Source of the DNA: Clostridiales bacterium NK3B98
GTDB lineage: Bacteria; Bacillota; Clostridia; Oscillospirales; Oscillospiraceae
NCBI GenBank assembly: GCA_000421005.1
Contig: ATWA01000005.1
Span: 1 to 64,000, forward strand
Direction: 5' to 3'
Length of the DNA: 64,000 nt
Made by a program: the position numbers and the translations under genes. The notes beneath the pieces were generated by a model, which made no database searches, was not told the DNA's origin, and saw nothing but the letters and a program-made list of their open reading frames with translations. Shown here piece after piece: positions 41,777 to 51,672 of the stretch (positions are counted from its first letter, which is position 1; the number at the start of each line of letters is the position of its first letter).

Positions 41777-44700
41777 ATGCAACAGGCGCAGCTGAGACAA
41801 CAGGGAAAAGAACTGGCAGGGCAGTGGAGCCGAACCGGCAGCCGCACAGCACGGCAGTACGCCCGGCAGATCAAATGGGAACGTCAGGCGCTGGAGGGGC
41901 TTTGCCGCCGGCTGACGCTGAAGCAGGGACAGGAGAGCGACCCGGCCACAGACTGGCTGCTGGACAACCGCTATCTGGCAGCGTCAGCCGCCCGAGCCGC
42001 AGAGCGCAGCATGAAGCAGGGCAGACTTCCGGTTATCGCCCCCGCCGGACAGTTTCGCCTGCACCATCTCTGCCTGCTGCTCACCAAAATCCAGCCTTTT
42101 GAGCCGGAATATCTGACCGCCTTTCTGGAAGGGGTGCAGCAGGCAGCGCCGCTGACGGAACAGGAGCTTTCCCTGCTGCCTGTGGCGCTGGGCGCGGCGT
42201 TTTGCACCCTCTTACGCCAGAGAGGGGAGGCTCTGGAGCGGGGGGAAAGCGCTGATGACATTCCGGCTCTGGTGGAGCGGCTTGCCGGCTTGCGGCGCAT
42301 GGAGCTGGACGAGACGCTGGAACGGCTCAGCACGGTTGACCGGATGTTCCGCCAAGACCCCGCCCATGTCTATCCCAGCATGGACGCTTACAGCCGCCAC
42401 GCCTACCGTCAGCGGCTGGTGAAGCTGGCCAAACAGACCCAGGCTTCGGAACAGGACTGCGCCCAGGCGGTGCTGGAGCTGGCCAAAAAAGAGGGGGAGG
42501 GGCATATCGGCACCTATCTCTTCCCCAAACCCCTGGGCAGGGAAGGGCATCCCCTCCCTGTGGGGGGCTATCTGTCGGTGCTGATGCTGCTCACCACCCT
42601 TCTCACCGTGGGCATTGGATTTGCGCTGGGAAAATGGTGGGCGGTGCTGCTCTTTCTCATTCCCGTGTCCGAGCTGGTGAAACAGACGGTGGATTTGGTG
42701 CTGCTCCATCTGGTGCCGCCCCGCCCGGTGTTTCGTATGGAATGGAAGCAGGGTCTTCCCCCGGAGGGCAAAACCCTGTGCGTCATTGCCGCCCTGCTCA
42801 CCGGAGCTGACAGCATAGAGGAGCTGTCCTCCAAGCTGGAACGCTACTACCTGAACAACCGTCAGGCGGGTGAGCAGGTGTGCTACGGTATTCTGGCCGA
42901 CTTCCCCGACCGGAAGCGGGAGATGAACCAGGAGGACGAAGCCCTGCTTGCCCGGATGGGACGCTCCCTGTCCGCACTGGAAAAACGCTATGGCTGCCCC
43001 TTCTGCCTGTTTTTCCGCCGCCCCGCCTATGATGAGCGGGAAGGGCTGTACCGGGGCAGAGAGCGCAAGCGGGGGGCGATTCTCGCTCTGGTGCGTTACC
43101 TCCGGGGACGCCGGGGAGAGATGGAGCTGCGCCGGGGCAGTGCGGAGGCACTGTGGGACGTCCGCTTTCTGCTGGTGCTGGACAGCGACACGGTGCTGAC
43201 CATGGACGCTGTGAAGGAGCTGGCAGGCACCATGCTCCACCCTCTGAATACCCCTGTGGTGGACCCGGTGCGCCGGGTGGTGAAAAACGGCTACGGCATT
43301 TTGCAGCCCCGGGTGGAGACCGAGCTCTCCCAGTCTGACCGCAGCACTTTTGCCCGGCTGTTCTCCGGTCTGGCAGGGCTGGACCCCTACGGGGGAGCGG
43401 TGAGCGATCTGTACCACGACCTCTTTGACGAGGCCACCTTTATGGGCAAGGGACTGATTCACATTGACGCCTTTCTCACCTGTATGGAGGGGCGATTCCC
43501 CCAAAACCGCATCCTCTCCCACGACCTGCTGGAGGGCAGCTACCTCCGCTGCGGCTGGGTGAGCCGAACCGAGCTGCTGGACAGCTTTCCCGGCTCCCCC
43601 CTGAGCTGGCTGGCCCGGTATCACCGCTGGATTCGGGGAGACTGGCAGCTTTTGGGCTGGCTGGGCCGCCGCACCGTCACCGAGGACGGCAGCCGGGAGG
43701 ACAACCCGGTTTCCCTGCTGGCACGGTGGAAAATGCTGGACAACCTCCGCCGCTCACTGGTGCCTCCGGCCACGCTGGCAGCCTTGCTGGCGGGACTGGT
43801 GGGGCGGGGGCCGCTCTTTCTCACCGCTTTGCTGGCGGCGCTGCTCATTGCGCTGGCGCAGGTCATTACGGCGGCGGTGGAATTGCTCTGTCGAAAGGGG
43901 CAGGGCAGCTTTCGCCGGTTCCACTCCGGCATTTACGCAGGCTTCTCCGGCAGCGTCCTGCGGGCGGGGGCGGAGCTGCTCTTTCTCCCGGTGCAGAGCT
44001 GGACGGCGCTGCACGCCGCCCTGCTCGCCCTGTGGCGGCAGTGGGTCGGGCACCGCCACCTGCTGGACTGGGTGACCAGCGGACAGAGCAGCAAAAACGG
44101 GGGAAGTCTGGGCAGATTTACCCTCCGTTTCTGGCCCTCTGTGGCGGCGGGATTGACCGCCCTGCTCTGCTCCCCCTTCGCCATAGGGCGGCTGCTGGGA
44201 CTGGCGTGGACGGTATCCCCGCTGGTCTTCTTCCATTGGAGCAGCCCCCATCCCCGGCAGGAGACCCTCTCCCACCGGGAGCAGCAGTTCCTCCGGGAGG
44301 AAGCAGCCAAAATCTGGCACTACTACCATGACAACCTTCGAGCACAGTGGCATTATCTGATCCCAGACAATGTGCAATCCATGCCCGATCAGGGCGCAGC
44401 CCTTCGCACCTCGCCCACCAATATCGGCATGGCGCTGGTGAGCTGTCTGGCGGCGCTGGATCTGCACCTCACTGACCGTTTCGCTGCGCTGTCCCTGATC
44501 GGGCACCAGCTCACTGCCATGGAGGGCTTGGAGCGCTGGCGGGGACATCTTTACAATTGGTACGATCTCACCACCGCCGCCCCGATGCCCCCACGCTACG
44601 TCTCCACTGTGGACAGCGGCAACCTGTGCGCCTGCCTGCTGGTCTTGCAGGCGGGGCTGATGGAACTGGGAGAGGAAGACCTGTCCCGCCGGGCGGCAAA

Positions 44701-47700
44701 GCTGGCGGCGGAGATGACCTTTGCCCCGCTGTACGATGCCAGACAGGGATTGTTCTATATCGGCTACGACGCAGAGCAGAAGCAGTACAGCGCCGGACAC
44801 TACGACCTGATGGCCAGCGAAGCCCGAACCACCAGCTATCTGGCCATTGCCCGGGGGGAGATACCGCCCCGGCATTGGCGGCGGCTGTCCCGTGCCATTG
44901 TCCGCCGGGGACGGTATACCGGCATGGTGTCATGGTCGGGAACCATGTTTGAATATCTCATGCCCCGGCTTTTCCTCCCGGTCTATCCTGACTCCCTGCT
45001 GTGGGAAAGTCTGTGCTTCTGCTTGGACCAGCAGCGCCGGGAGGGACGGAGAAACGGCCTGCCCTGGGGCATCTCGGAATCCGGGTTTTATGAGCTGGAT
45101 TTGGGACAAAACTACCAGTATAAGGCTCACGGCATCCCTGCCCTGACCCTGCGCAACCAGCCCACAAAGGAGCGGGTGATTGCCCCGTATGCCGCCTATC
45201 TGGCTTTGACCGTGAAGCCCAAAGCGGCCATTGCCAACCTGCGCCGCCTGTATGCCACAGGAGGAGCGGGGCGGTATGGACTGTATGAGGCGCTGGACTA
45301 TACCCCGGAACGAGGGGGCAGCCCCAAACACCCGCTGGCGGTGAAAAGCTGGATGGCGCATCATCTTGGCATGAGCCTGCTGGCGGTGGACAACTGTCTC
45401 AACGATGACCTTCTGATTCACCGCTTTTTTGCAGACCCCGCCATGGCCGCCGCCCGGGAGCTGTTGCAGGAGAAAATTCCCGCCGGGGATGCCGCCGCCA
45501 AGGGAACCCCGGTGCTGCACATTCCCCAGCCCCGCCACGCCCCTGTGCGCTACCGCAGACAGGGCAGCGGCTGGGAGGAGGAAAACCCCATCTGGGGCAT
45601 CTGTGCCAACGAGAGCTACTCTGTTCGCCTTGCCGCCTCCGGAACAGGAGAGAGCGTCACCGGATGCTGGACGGTGCTGCATCCGGAGGGGGTGCAGGTG
45701 CTGCTGCGGGAGGAAGCTACCCTCCGGCGTGTCTTTCCCACCGGCAGCGCCGATGACCGTCTGTGCTGGGAGTACCGTTCCGGTGCGGCGTCTCTGCGCT
45801 GGCAGGATGGAGTCATGGAGATGGAGCAGCGGGTGACAGTCACCCAGCAGCACACCGGTGAGCAGCGTGCCTTTACCCTGACTGCCAGTCAGGGCTGGGA
45901 GGGCACCCTCTGTCTGCTGCTGCGCCCGGTGCTGGACCGCTGGGACAGCTATCAGGCGCACCCGGCCTTTTCCCGGATGTGCGTGGAGAGCGAGCAGGTG
46001 GAGGGCGGGGTGCGCTTTCGCCGCAGACCGGGACGGGGCGGTCCCTGCCCGGTGCTCACCGTCCTGTGGGACTGTGAGGATGGGGCATGGAGCACCAGCC
46101 GGGAGGACTATCTCACCCGGGGCATCTGTAACGTTCCCCGTACCGGGGCGGTGCTGGACCCCTGTGTGGCGCTGGAAGTCCCCCTCAAGCTGTCCCCCGG
46201 GGAAAGACGCACCATCCGGCTGGCGCTTGCAGTGGGGGAGGAACACGACAGCCTTACCGCCGCACAGGCGCTGCTGGGTCTGCCCCGTCCTTCCGGTGCC
46301 GCTCTGCTGGACGCACTGGCCAGCGCCATGGGAGCGGAACAGATGACCGCCGCTCTGGTGCTGTTCAGCCGAATCCAGTCCCCTCGCCGCCTTGGACAAA
46401 CCGGAACGCCGCTGGGACAGCCCTCTCTGTGGCCCTTTGCCATCTCCGGGGATCTGCCCATTGTCACCTTCCGGGTGCAGCCCAAGGAGCCGGAACAGCC
46501 CATGCAGCTGGTTGCCATCCATGACGCCCTGCGAAAGCTGGGGGTGTCCTTTGATCTGGTGCTTCTGCTCCCGGAACAGGGAGATTACCGTCAGAGCGTC
46601 CGCTCTGCCATGCTCCGTGCCCTGAATCGGTATGGACAGGGGGGAATGCTGGGACAAAAGGGAGGAATCCATCTGGTCTCCGGGACGGAGGAGGTCTGGC
46701 AGCCCATTTTGGGTATGTCCACCTGTGACCTGCAACCCGGCGACCGTTTGGAGCAGCCCTTGCACTTTGACTGCCCCCAGCCGACCCGGACATGGAAGGC
46801 GGAGAAAACAGGACAGCCCACATGGAAGTGGCACCGCTCGGGCTTTGCCATGGACACCGCCGGAACCCTGCCCCCGGTGCGATGGAGTCATTTTCTGGTG
46901 AACGACCGCTTTGGATGGCGGTGTGACGAGGCGGGCACCGGACACCTCTGGTATCAAAACGCCCATCTGGGACAGTTGACCCCGTGGTGCAACGACCCGG
47001 TTGCCCAGACGGGTGTGGAGACGCTGGAGCTCTGGGACGGGGAACATGCGGTTTCCCTGTTTGCCAGCCGGGACGGTATCCCGGTGCAGGTCACCTACGG
47101 TCCCGGCTATGCCCGCTGGGAAAAGACGGTGCAGGGCAGAGATATCACCCTCACCGCCTATGTGCCGCCGAAACAGGCGGTTCGCATCTTCCGCATCACC
47201 CTGTCAGGGGTCAAACCGGAGGACAGGCTGCTCTGGCGGCTTCGTCCCCAGCTCTCCCAGCGGCAAAGCCATGCCCCCTGGGTGAGATTTCGTCAGGAGG
47301 GGCTGAGCGTCCGTCTGGAAAACCCGGCAGGCACCATGCCCGGTGTTTCGCTGCTGCTCTCAGCGGCGAAACCCCTGCTCAGTGCCCATTGGAAGGGCCA
47401 ATGGCTGGAGCTGACCATCCCGGCGGCGGAGGAAATGACCCTCACCGCCGGGGTGGATGGGGCGTTTGACCCCCGTTCCCTCCTTGCCCCTCAGGAAACC
47501 ATTCTGCGGGAGACGGTGGAGTGGTGGAAAAAGCGCACCTGTGCCCTTCACGTCCAGACCCCGGATGACGCACTGAACCACTACCTCTCCTTCTGGGGAT
47601 ATGAACAGGTGCTGGCCAGCCGGGTGCTGGGGAGAAACGGACTGTACCAGTGCGGCGGGGCTGTGGGCTTCCGGGATCAGCTTCAGGATGTGCTGGCCCT

Positions 47701-49006
47701 GCTGCCCTTCGCCCCGGAGATTGCCCGGGCTCAGATTGTCAACGCCGCCGCCCATCAGTTCCGGGAGGGAGATGTGCTCCACTGGTGGCATCCCCCGGTC
47801 AGCGGTGGGGAGACCCAGGGGGTGAGAACCCGCATCAGCGACGACCTGCTCTGGCTGCCCTACGCCCTGTGCCGCTGGGTGGAGGAAACCGGGGAGACCG
47901 GACTGCTGCAAGAACAGGTTCCCTACCTCACCGGAGAACAGCTCCGGGAGGGAGAAAACGAGCGGTATCAGAGCTGGAGCGCCGCCACGGAAGGCGATAC
48001 CCTCTACCGCCACGGGGTGCAGGCGATAGAATGTGTCCTGAACCGGGGGGTGGGACAGCACCGTCTCTGCCTCATGGGCACCGGAGACTGGAACGACGGC
48101 ATGAACCGCATGGGCGTCCGGGGGAAAGGGGAGAGCGTCTGGCTGACCTGGTTTTTCTCTCTGACGCTGAAACGGTTTGCCCCGCTGTGCGGCCTTGCCG
48201 GGGACAGCGCCCGGGGAGAACGCTACCGCACCCTCTCCCAACAGCTCCGGGATAGCGCAAAGCAGGCGTGGGACGGGGCTTGGTATCTCCGGGCGTGGGA
48301 CGATGACGGAAACCCGGTGGGCAGCGCCGGAAACCCGGAGTGCGCTATAGATTCCATTGCCCAATCCTTTGCCGTTTTTGCCGGGGAAAGGGACGACCAT
48401 GCCCGTCAGGCGGTGCTGTCCGCCTATGACCTGCTCTATGACCGGGAGCACAAGCTGGTGCGGCTGCTCACTCCGCCCTTCCACGGGGAGCGTGACCCGG
48501 GCTATCTCCAAAGCTACCCGGAGGGCCTGCGGGAAAACGGCGGACAGTATACCCACGCCGCCTGCTGGCTGGCCATGGCGCTGATTCGAGGGGGTGAATG
48601 GGACAAAGGAGCAGAGCTGCTCTCCGCCCTGCTCCCAGAGCATCATGACCCCTCCGTCTACCGGGCGGAGCCCTATGTGCTGGCCGGGGACGTGTACGAC
48701 GCAGCGGGTCAAAAGGGTCGTGGCGGATGGAGCTGGTATACCGGCTCGGCGGGCTGGTTCTGTCAGGCGGCAGTGAGAGAGCTGCTGGGTCTGCGGCTGG
48801 AAGGGGGAGCGCTGACCATTCGGCCTGCCCTGCCCAGCAATTGGCCGGGCTATCAGGCCACATGGCAGGGAGAGAACTTCACCCTCTCCATTGCGGTGAG
48901 CCGGGGAGAGCGTGTCTGCGTCAGACTGGACGGGACAGAGATTTCCGGCGGCATTCCCCTCGGCGAGCTGAAAGACGGGCATATGGTGGAAGTAACGGTA
49001 AAATAG
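41777..49006 (+). CDS. Cyclic beta-1,2-glucan synthase-like protein (GT84, GH189-like, GH94)
   Basis: A giant multidomain enzyme (about 2409 residues) like NdvB/ChvB, which make cyclic beta-1,2-glucans at the inner membrane. It has membrane segments about residues 255-300 and 665-820, between them a GT84 glycosyltransferase (LLVLDSDTVLTMDAV, about 465; RYHRWIRGDWQLLGW, about 614-628), a (alpha/alpha)6 cyclisation-like domain (YVSTVDSGNLCACLLVL, about 941), then beta-rich carbohydrate-binding regions and a C-terminal GH94 phosphorylase domain (HWWHPPVSGG and SDDLLWLPY, about 2002; GTGDWNDGMNRMG, about 2102-2113, catalytic aspartate). The start at 41777 is one option; ATG 41753 also has a GAGGG site. 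The same architecture is known in some Firmicutes such as Thermoanaerobacter. Product size is inferred. Confidence 0.82.
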   Translation: MQQAQLRQQGKELAGQWSRTGSRTARQYARQIKWERQALEGLCRRLTLKQGQESDPATDWLLDNRYLAASAARAAERSMKQGRLPVIAPAGQFRLHHLCLLLTKIQPFEPEYLTAFLEGVQQAAPLTEQELSLLPVALGAAFCTLLRQRGEALERGESADDIPALVERLAGLRRMELDETLERLSTVDRMFRQDPAHVYPSMDAYSRHAYRQRLVKLAKQTQASEQDCAQAVLELAKKEGEGHIGTYLFPKPLGREGHPLPVGGYLSVLMLLTTLLTVGIGFALGKWWAVLLFLIPVSELVKQTVDLVLLHLVPPRPVFRMEWKQGLPPEGKTLCVIAALLTGADSIEELSSKLERYYLNNRQAGEQVCYGILADFPDRKREMNQEDEALLARMGRSLSALEKRYGCPFCLFFRRPAYDEREGLYRGRERKRGAILALVRYLRGRRGEMELRRGSAEALWDVRFLLVLDSDTVLTMDAVKELAGTMLHPLNTPVVDPVRRVVKNGYGILQPRVETELSQSDRSTFARLFSGLAGLDPYGGAVSDLYHDLFDEATFMGKGLIHIDAFLTCMEGRFPQNRILSHDLLEGSYLRCGWVSRTELLDSFPGSPLSWLARYHRWIRGDWQLLGWLGRRTVTEDGSREDNPVSLLARWKMLDNLRRSLVPPATLAALLAGLVGRGPLFLTALLAALLIALAQVITAAVELLCRKGQGSFRRFHSGIYAGFSGSVLRAGAELLFLPVQSWTALHAALLALWRQWVGHRHLLDWVTSGQSSKNGGSLGRFTLRFWPSVAAGLTALLCSPFAIGRLLGLAWTVSPLVFFHWSSPHPRQETLSHREQQFLREEAAKIWHYYHDNLRAQWHYLIPDNVQSMPDQGAALRTSPTNIGMALVSCLAALDLHLTDRFAALSLIGHQLTAMEGLERWRGHLYNWYDLTTAAPMPPRYVSTVDSGNLCACLLVLQAGLMELGEEDLSRRAAKLAAEMTFAPLYDARQGLFYIGYDAEQKQYSAGHYDLMASEARTTSYLAIARGEIPPRHWRRLSRAIVRRGRYTGMVSWSGTMFEYLMPRLFLPVYPDSLLWESLCFCLDQQRREGRRNGLPWGISESGFYELDLGQNYQYKAHGIPALTLRNQPTKERVIAPYAAYLALTVKPKAAIANLRRLYATGGAGRYGLYEALDYTPERGGSPKHPLAVKSWMAHHLGMSLLAVDNCLNDDLLIHRFFADPAMAAARELLQEKIPAGDAAAKGTPVLHIPQPRHAPVRYRRQGSGWEEENPIWGICANESYSVRLAASGTGESVTGCWTVLHPEGVQVLLREEATLRRVFPTGSADDRLCWEYRSGAASLRWQDGVMEMEQRVTVTQQHTGEQRAFTLTASQGWEGTLCLLLRPVLDRWDSYQAHPAFSRMCVESEQVEGGVRFRRRPGRGGPCPVLTVLWDCEDGAWSTSREDYLTRGICNVPRTGAVLDPCVALEVPLKLSPGERRTIRLALAVGEEHDSLTAAQALLGLPRPSGAALLDALASAMGAEQMTAALVLFSRIQSPRRLGQTGTPLGQPSLWPFAISGDLPIVTFRVQPKEPEQPMQLVAIHDALRKLGVSFDLVLLLPEQGDYRQSVRSAMLRALNRYGQGGMLGQKGGIHLVSGTEEVWQPILGMSTCDLQPGDRLEQPLHFDCPQPTRTWKAEKTGQPTWKWHRSGFAMDTAGTLPPVRWSHFLVNDRFGWRCDEAGTGHLWYQNAHLGQLTPWCNDPVAQTGVETLELWDGEHAVSLFASRDGIPVQVTYGPGYARWEKTVQGRDITLTAYVPPKQAVRIFRITLSGVKPEDRLLWRLRPQLSQRQSHAPWVRFRQEGLSVRLENPAGTMPGVSLLLSAAKPLLSAHWKGQWLELTIPAAEEMTLTAGVDGAFDPRSLLAPQETILRETVEWWKKRTCALHVQTPDDALNHYLSFWGYEQVLASRVLGRNGLYQCGGAVGFRDQLQDVLALLPFAPEIARAQIVNAAAHQFREGDVLHWWHPPVSGGETQGVRTRISDDLLWLPYALCRWVEETGETGLLQEQVPYLTGEQLREGENERYQSWSAATEGDTLYRHGVQAIECVLNRGVGQHRLCLMGTGDWNDGMNRMGVRGKGESVWLTWFFSLTLKRFAPLCGLAGDSARGERYRTLSQQLRDSAKQAWDGAWYLRAWDDDGNPVGSAGNPECAIDSIAQSFAVFAGERDDHARQAVLSAYDLLYDREHKLVRLLTPPFHGERDPGYLQSYPEGLRENGGQYTHAACWLAMALIRGGEWDKGAELLSALLPEHHDPSVYRAEPYVLAGDVYDAAGQKGRGGWSWYTGSAGWFCQAAVRELLGLRLEGGALTIRPALPSNWPGYQATWQGENFTLSIAVSRGERVCVRLDGTEISGGIPLGELKDGHMVEVTVK

Positions 49007-49032
49007 TAGTGGTGTATTCTGGAAAAAAGTTG

Positions 49033-49038
49033 TATAAT
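49033..49038 (+). promoter_or_regulatory. -10 element upstream of the M16 peptidase pair
   Basis: A perfect TATAAT lies 72 bases before the first M16 start; no clear -35 is visible, so confidence is modest. Confidence 0.4.
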
Positions 49039-49109
49039 GAATGAGATTATAAGCAGGCTTCCCTGTTCCGAGGGAAAGGGAAGGAAAATCCAAAGGGGGA
49101 GTAGCCCGC

Positions 49110-50402
49110 ATGAGTACACCGGTACGCACCCGGCTGATGCCCGGGGTTTGGCTCAACGCCATACAGACGAGAAAATTCAAGAGCAGCTATTGGTCTGCCC
49201 TGCTGATGACCCCTTTGGGGGAGGAAACCGCCGCCCTCAATGCCCTGCTGCCCCGGGTGCTGTATCAGGGCACCGCCCGCTATCCCAGCCAACAGCGGCT
49301 CAGCGAGGCGTTGGAGGAATTGTACGGCGGTGTGGTCTCCCCGGTGGTGGCAAAGCTGGGAGAGGTACAGGCGGTAGGTTTCCACGGCACCTTTTTGGAC
49401 GATGCCTACGCATGGGAGGGGGAGTCCATCGCTGCCAAAGCGGCGGAGCTGATGGGAGATCTGCTGCTGCGCCCCGCCACCAAAAACGGGCGTATCCGCA
49501 CCGACTATCTGGAACGGGAGCGGGACAATCTGATTGCCGAGCAGCGAGCCCAATCCAACGATAAAATGCGCTATGCCGCCCTGCGGCTGAATCAGGAGAT
49601 GTGCCAGGGGGAGGCCTACGCCGTTGACCGTCTGGGCAGCGAGGAAACCGCCCGCTCTATCCGCACCCCCATCCTCCACCGGCACTATCAGTGGGTGCTG
49701 TCCGCCAGCTCGGTGGAGCTGTACTACTGCGGCAGTTCCCCGGTGGACCGGATTGCAGAGTATTGGCGGGAGGCGCTGATGGACCTGCCCCGCATGGGGG
49801 AGTTCCCCCTGAACGAGACTCCGCTCCACCCTGCGCCGGAGCAGATGCGTCATGTGGTGCAGCGGGAGGACGTGACTCAGGCAAAGCTGGCCATGGGTCT
49901 TGCCACCGCCACCCGTCTGGACGACCCCCTCTATCCCGCCATGACGGTGGCCAACGCCCTGCTGGGCGGCGCACCTACCTCCATGCTGTTTCGCCATGTG
50001 CGGGAGGAACAGTCCCTTTGCTACTATGCCATGTCCACGCTGGACCCTCACAAGGGGCTGATGGGCATCCACGCCGGGGTTGCCCCCCAGCGGGTGGAGC
50101 AGGCAAAGGAGGGCATCTTTGCCCAGCTGGAAGCGCTTCAGGGGGGACAGTACACCCAAAAGGAGCTGGATGGAGCAAAAGCCCATCTCTGCAATCAGCT
50201 TCGTTCCAGTCTGGATACCCACGGCGGACTGTACGGTTTTTATACCGACCAGACCCAGTCCCGCCATCCTGTTACGCTGGAGGAACAGATTTCTCTGGTG
50301 GAGCAGGTAAGCCGGGCAGAGGTGGAGGAGGCGGCGGCACGTCTGCAGCCGGACACCGTCTATCTGCTCACCGGAGAGGAGGCAGAGCATGGAGAGGCAT
50401 GA
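49110..50402 (+). CDS. ymfF: M16-family peptidase-like protein, YmfF type
   Basis: The 430-residue protein has the M16 zinc-protease fold (N-terminal YQGTARYPSQQRLSEALEELYGG; C-terminal domain with LGGAPTSMLFRHVREEQSLCYY) but lacks the HxxEH zinc motif, so it is the non-catalytic partner of the gene after it. This pair resembles YmfF/YmfH of Bacillus and EF-P-modification-linked proteins of Clostridia; function is not settled. The start at 49110 follows GGGGGAG. It overlaps ymfH by 14 bases, indicating one operon with ymfH and lgt. Confidence 0.88.
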   Translation: MSTPVRTRLMPGVWLNAIQTRKFKSSYWSALLMTPLGEETAALNALLPRVLYQGTARYPSQQRLSEALEELYGGVVSPVVAKLGEVQAVGFHGTFLDDAYAWEGESIAAKAAELMGDLLLRPATKNGRIRTDYLERERDNLIAEQRAQSNDKMRYAALRLNQEMCQGEAYAVDRLGSEETARSIRTPILHRHYQWVLSASSVELYYCGSSPVDRIAEYWREALMDLPRMGEFPLNETPLHPAPEQMRHVVQREDVTQAKLAMGLATATRLDDPLYPAMTVANALLGGAPTSMLFRHVREEQSLCYYAMSTLDPHKGLMGIHAGVAPQRVEQAKEGIFAQLEALQGGQYTQKELDGAKAHLCNQLRSSLDTHGGLYGFYTDQTQSRHPVTLEEQISLVEQVSRAEVEEAAARLQPDTVYLLTGEEAEHGEA

Positions 50403-51672
50403 TTTCCCCATGGTGGGGGAGTGCTGTTATTATCAGCATCTGGAAAACGGTTTGGATGCCTTTGTGGTCTCCAAGCCGGGTTATACCAAAAAAATGGCCA
50501 TGCTGGCGGTGAACTACGGCGGCATGAATCCGGAGTTTACCCTGTCCGGGGAGCATATTTGCGCCCCGGAGGGGATTGCCCACTATCTGGAGCATAAGAT
50601 GTTCGATATGCGCCACGGCAGCGCCCTCACCCAGCTCAGTGCCAACGGCGCTGCGGTAAACGCCTACACCTCCAAGGACATCACCGCCTATCATTTCTCC
50701 TGCACCTCCCTGTTTGAGGAAAACCTGCGGATTCTGCTTCGGTTTGTCTCTGTACCATGGTTCACCCCGGAGAGCGTGGAAAAGGAGCGGGGGATTATTG
50801 CGCAGGAAATCCGTATGTATCGGGATAACCCCAACCACCGGGTCTACGAGAACCTGCTCAGCGGTCTGTATCAGCATCACCCTATCCGCCGCTCCATTCT
50901 GGGCACGGAACAGTCCATCGGGGAGATTACCCCGGAGCTGCTCTACCGCTGCCATAACAGCTTTTACCGCCCTCAGAATATGGTGCTGATTGTGGTGGGA
51001 GATGTGGACCCAAGGAGGGTCTGGGAGACTGCGGAGATTTCCCTCCGGGATGACGGTTATCCCGCCGGCGTCAAACTGTGGGGAGAGGAAGAACCCATGG
51101 AGGCGGGACAGCAGCGCATCAGCGAGGAGATGGAGCTCAGCGAACCCACCTTCCTGCTGGGCAGCAAAATGCCTCCTCTCCCTGAGGGCAAAAAGGGGCT
51201 GCGGGACAGCCTGCTTTATTCTGTGGCGGCGGAGATTCTCTGCGGCAGCAGCGGTCCCCTCTACAACCGACTGTATCAGCAGGGACTGATTCACAAGGAC
51301 TTTTCCGCCGCTGCGCTGGACTATCCCGGTGCCGCCTGTCTGGTGCTGGGCGGGGACAGCCCCCAACCGGAGACGGTGGCGCAGGCGGTGTTTGAGGAGA
51401 CCGAGCGCATCGCCCGGGAGGGAATTGATGAAGACCGCTTCCAGCGCACCCTGCGCAGCGAGTACGGCAGCATGGTTCGCAGCCTGAACAGCGTTGACGC
51501 CATCTGTGCCCAGTTTGCCCGAAGCTGGTTTGCCGGATGCCACTTCTATGACTTCGGGGAGCTCTATCCCACCCTCACTGCCGATGAAGTGTCCCGGCTT
51601 CTGGGGGAATGTGTGCGTCAGGAGCGAAGCTGTCTGTCGGTCATCTCCCCGAAGGGAGGGAGCAAGGCATGA
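50389..51672 (+). CDS. ymfH: M16-family zinc metallopeptidase, YmfH type
   Basis: Catalytic half of the M16 pair, 427 residues. The inverted zinc motif HYLEH is at residues 65-69, followed by a TSKDITAYHFSCTS strand and a downstream glutamate in AQEIRMYRDNP. The C-terminal domain keeps the M16 SGPLYNRLYQQGL motif. M16 pairs degrade peptides or process small proteins; the target is unknown. It overlaps ymfF and, by four bases (ATGA), lgt. Confidence 0.9.
   Translation: MERHDFPMVGECCYYQHLENGLDAFVVSKPGYTKKMAMLAVNYGGMNPEFTLSGEHICAPEGIAHYLEHKMFDMRHGSALTQLSANGAAVNAYTSKDITAYHFSCTSLFEENLRILLRFVSVPWFTPESVEKERGIIAQEIRMYRDNPNHRVYENLLSGLYQHHPIRRSILGTEQSIGEITPELLYRCHNSFYRPQNMVLIVVGDVDPRRVWETAEISLRDDGYPAGVKLWGEEEPMEAGQQRISEEMELSEPTFLLGSKMPPLPEGKKGLRDSLLYSVAAEILCGSSGPLYNRLYQQGLIHKDFSAAALDYPGAACLVLGGDSPQPETVAQAVFEETERIAREGIDEDRFQRTLRSEYGSMVRSLNSVDAICAQFARSWFAGCHFYDFGELYPTLTADEVSRLLGECVRQERSCLSVISPKGGSKA

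Noticed and set aside
44930-47047. A 705-codon minus-strand open frame under the glucan synthase gene
   Set aside because: Antisense shadow of the GT84/GH94 gene, with low-complexity Gly/His/Gln-rich translation.
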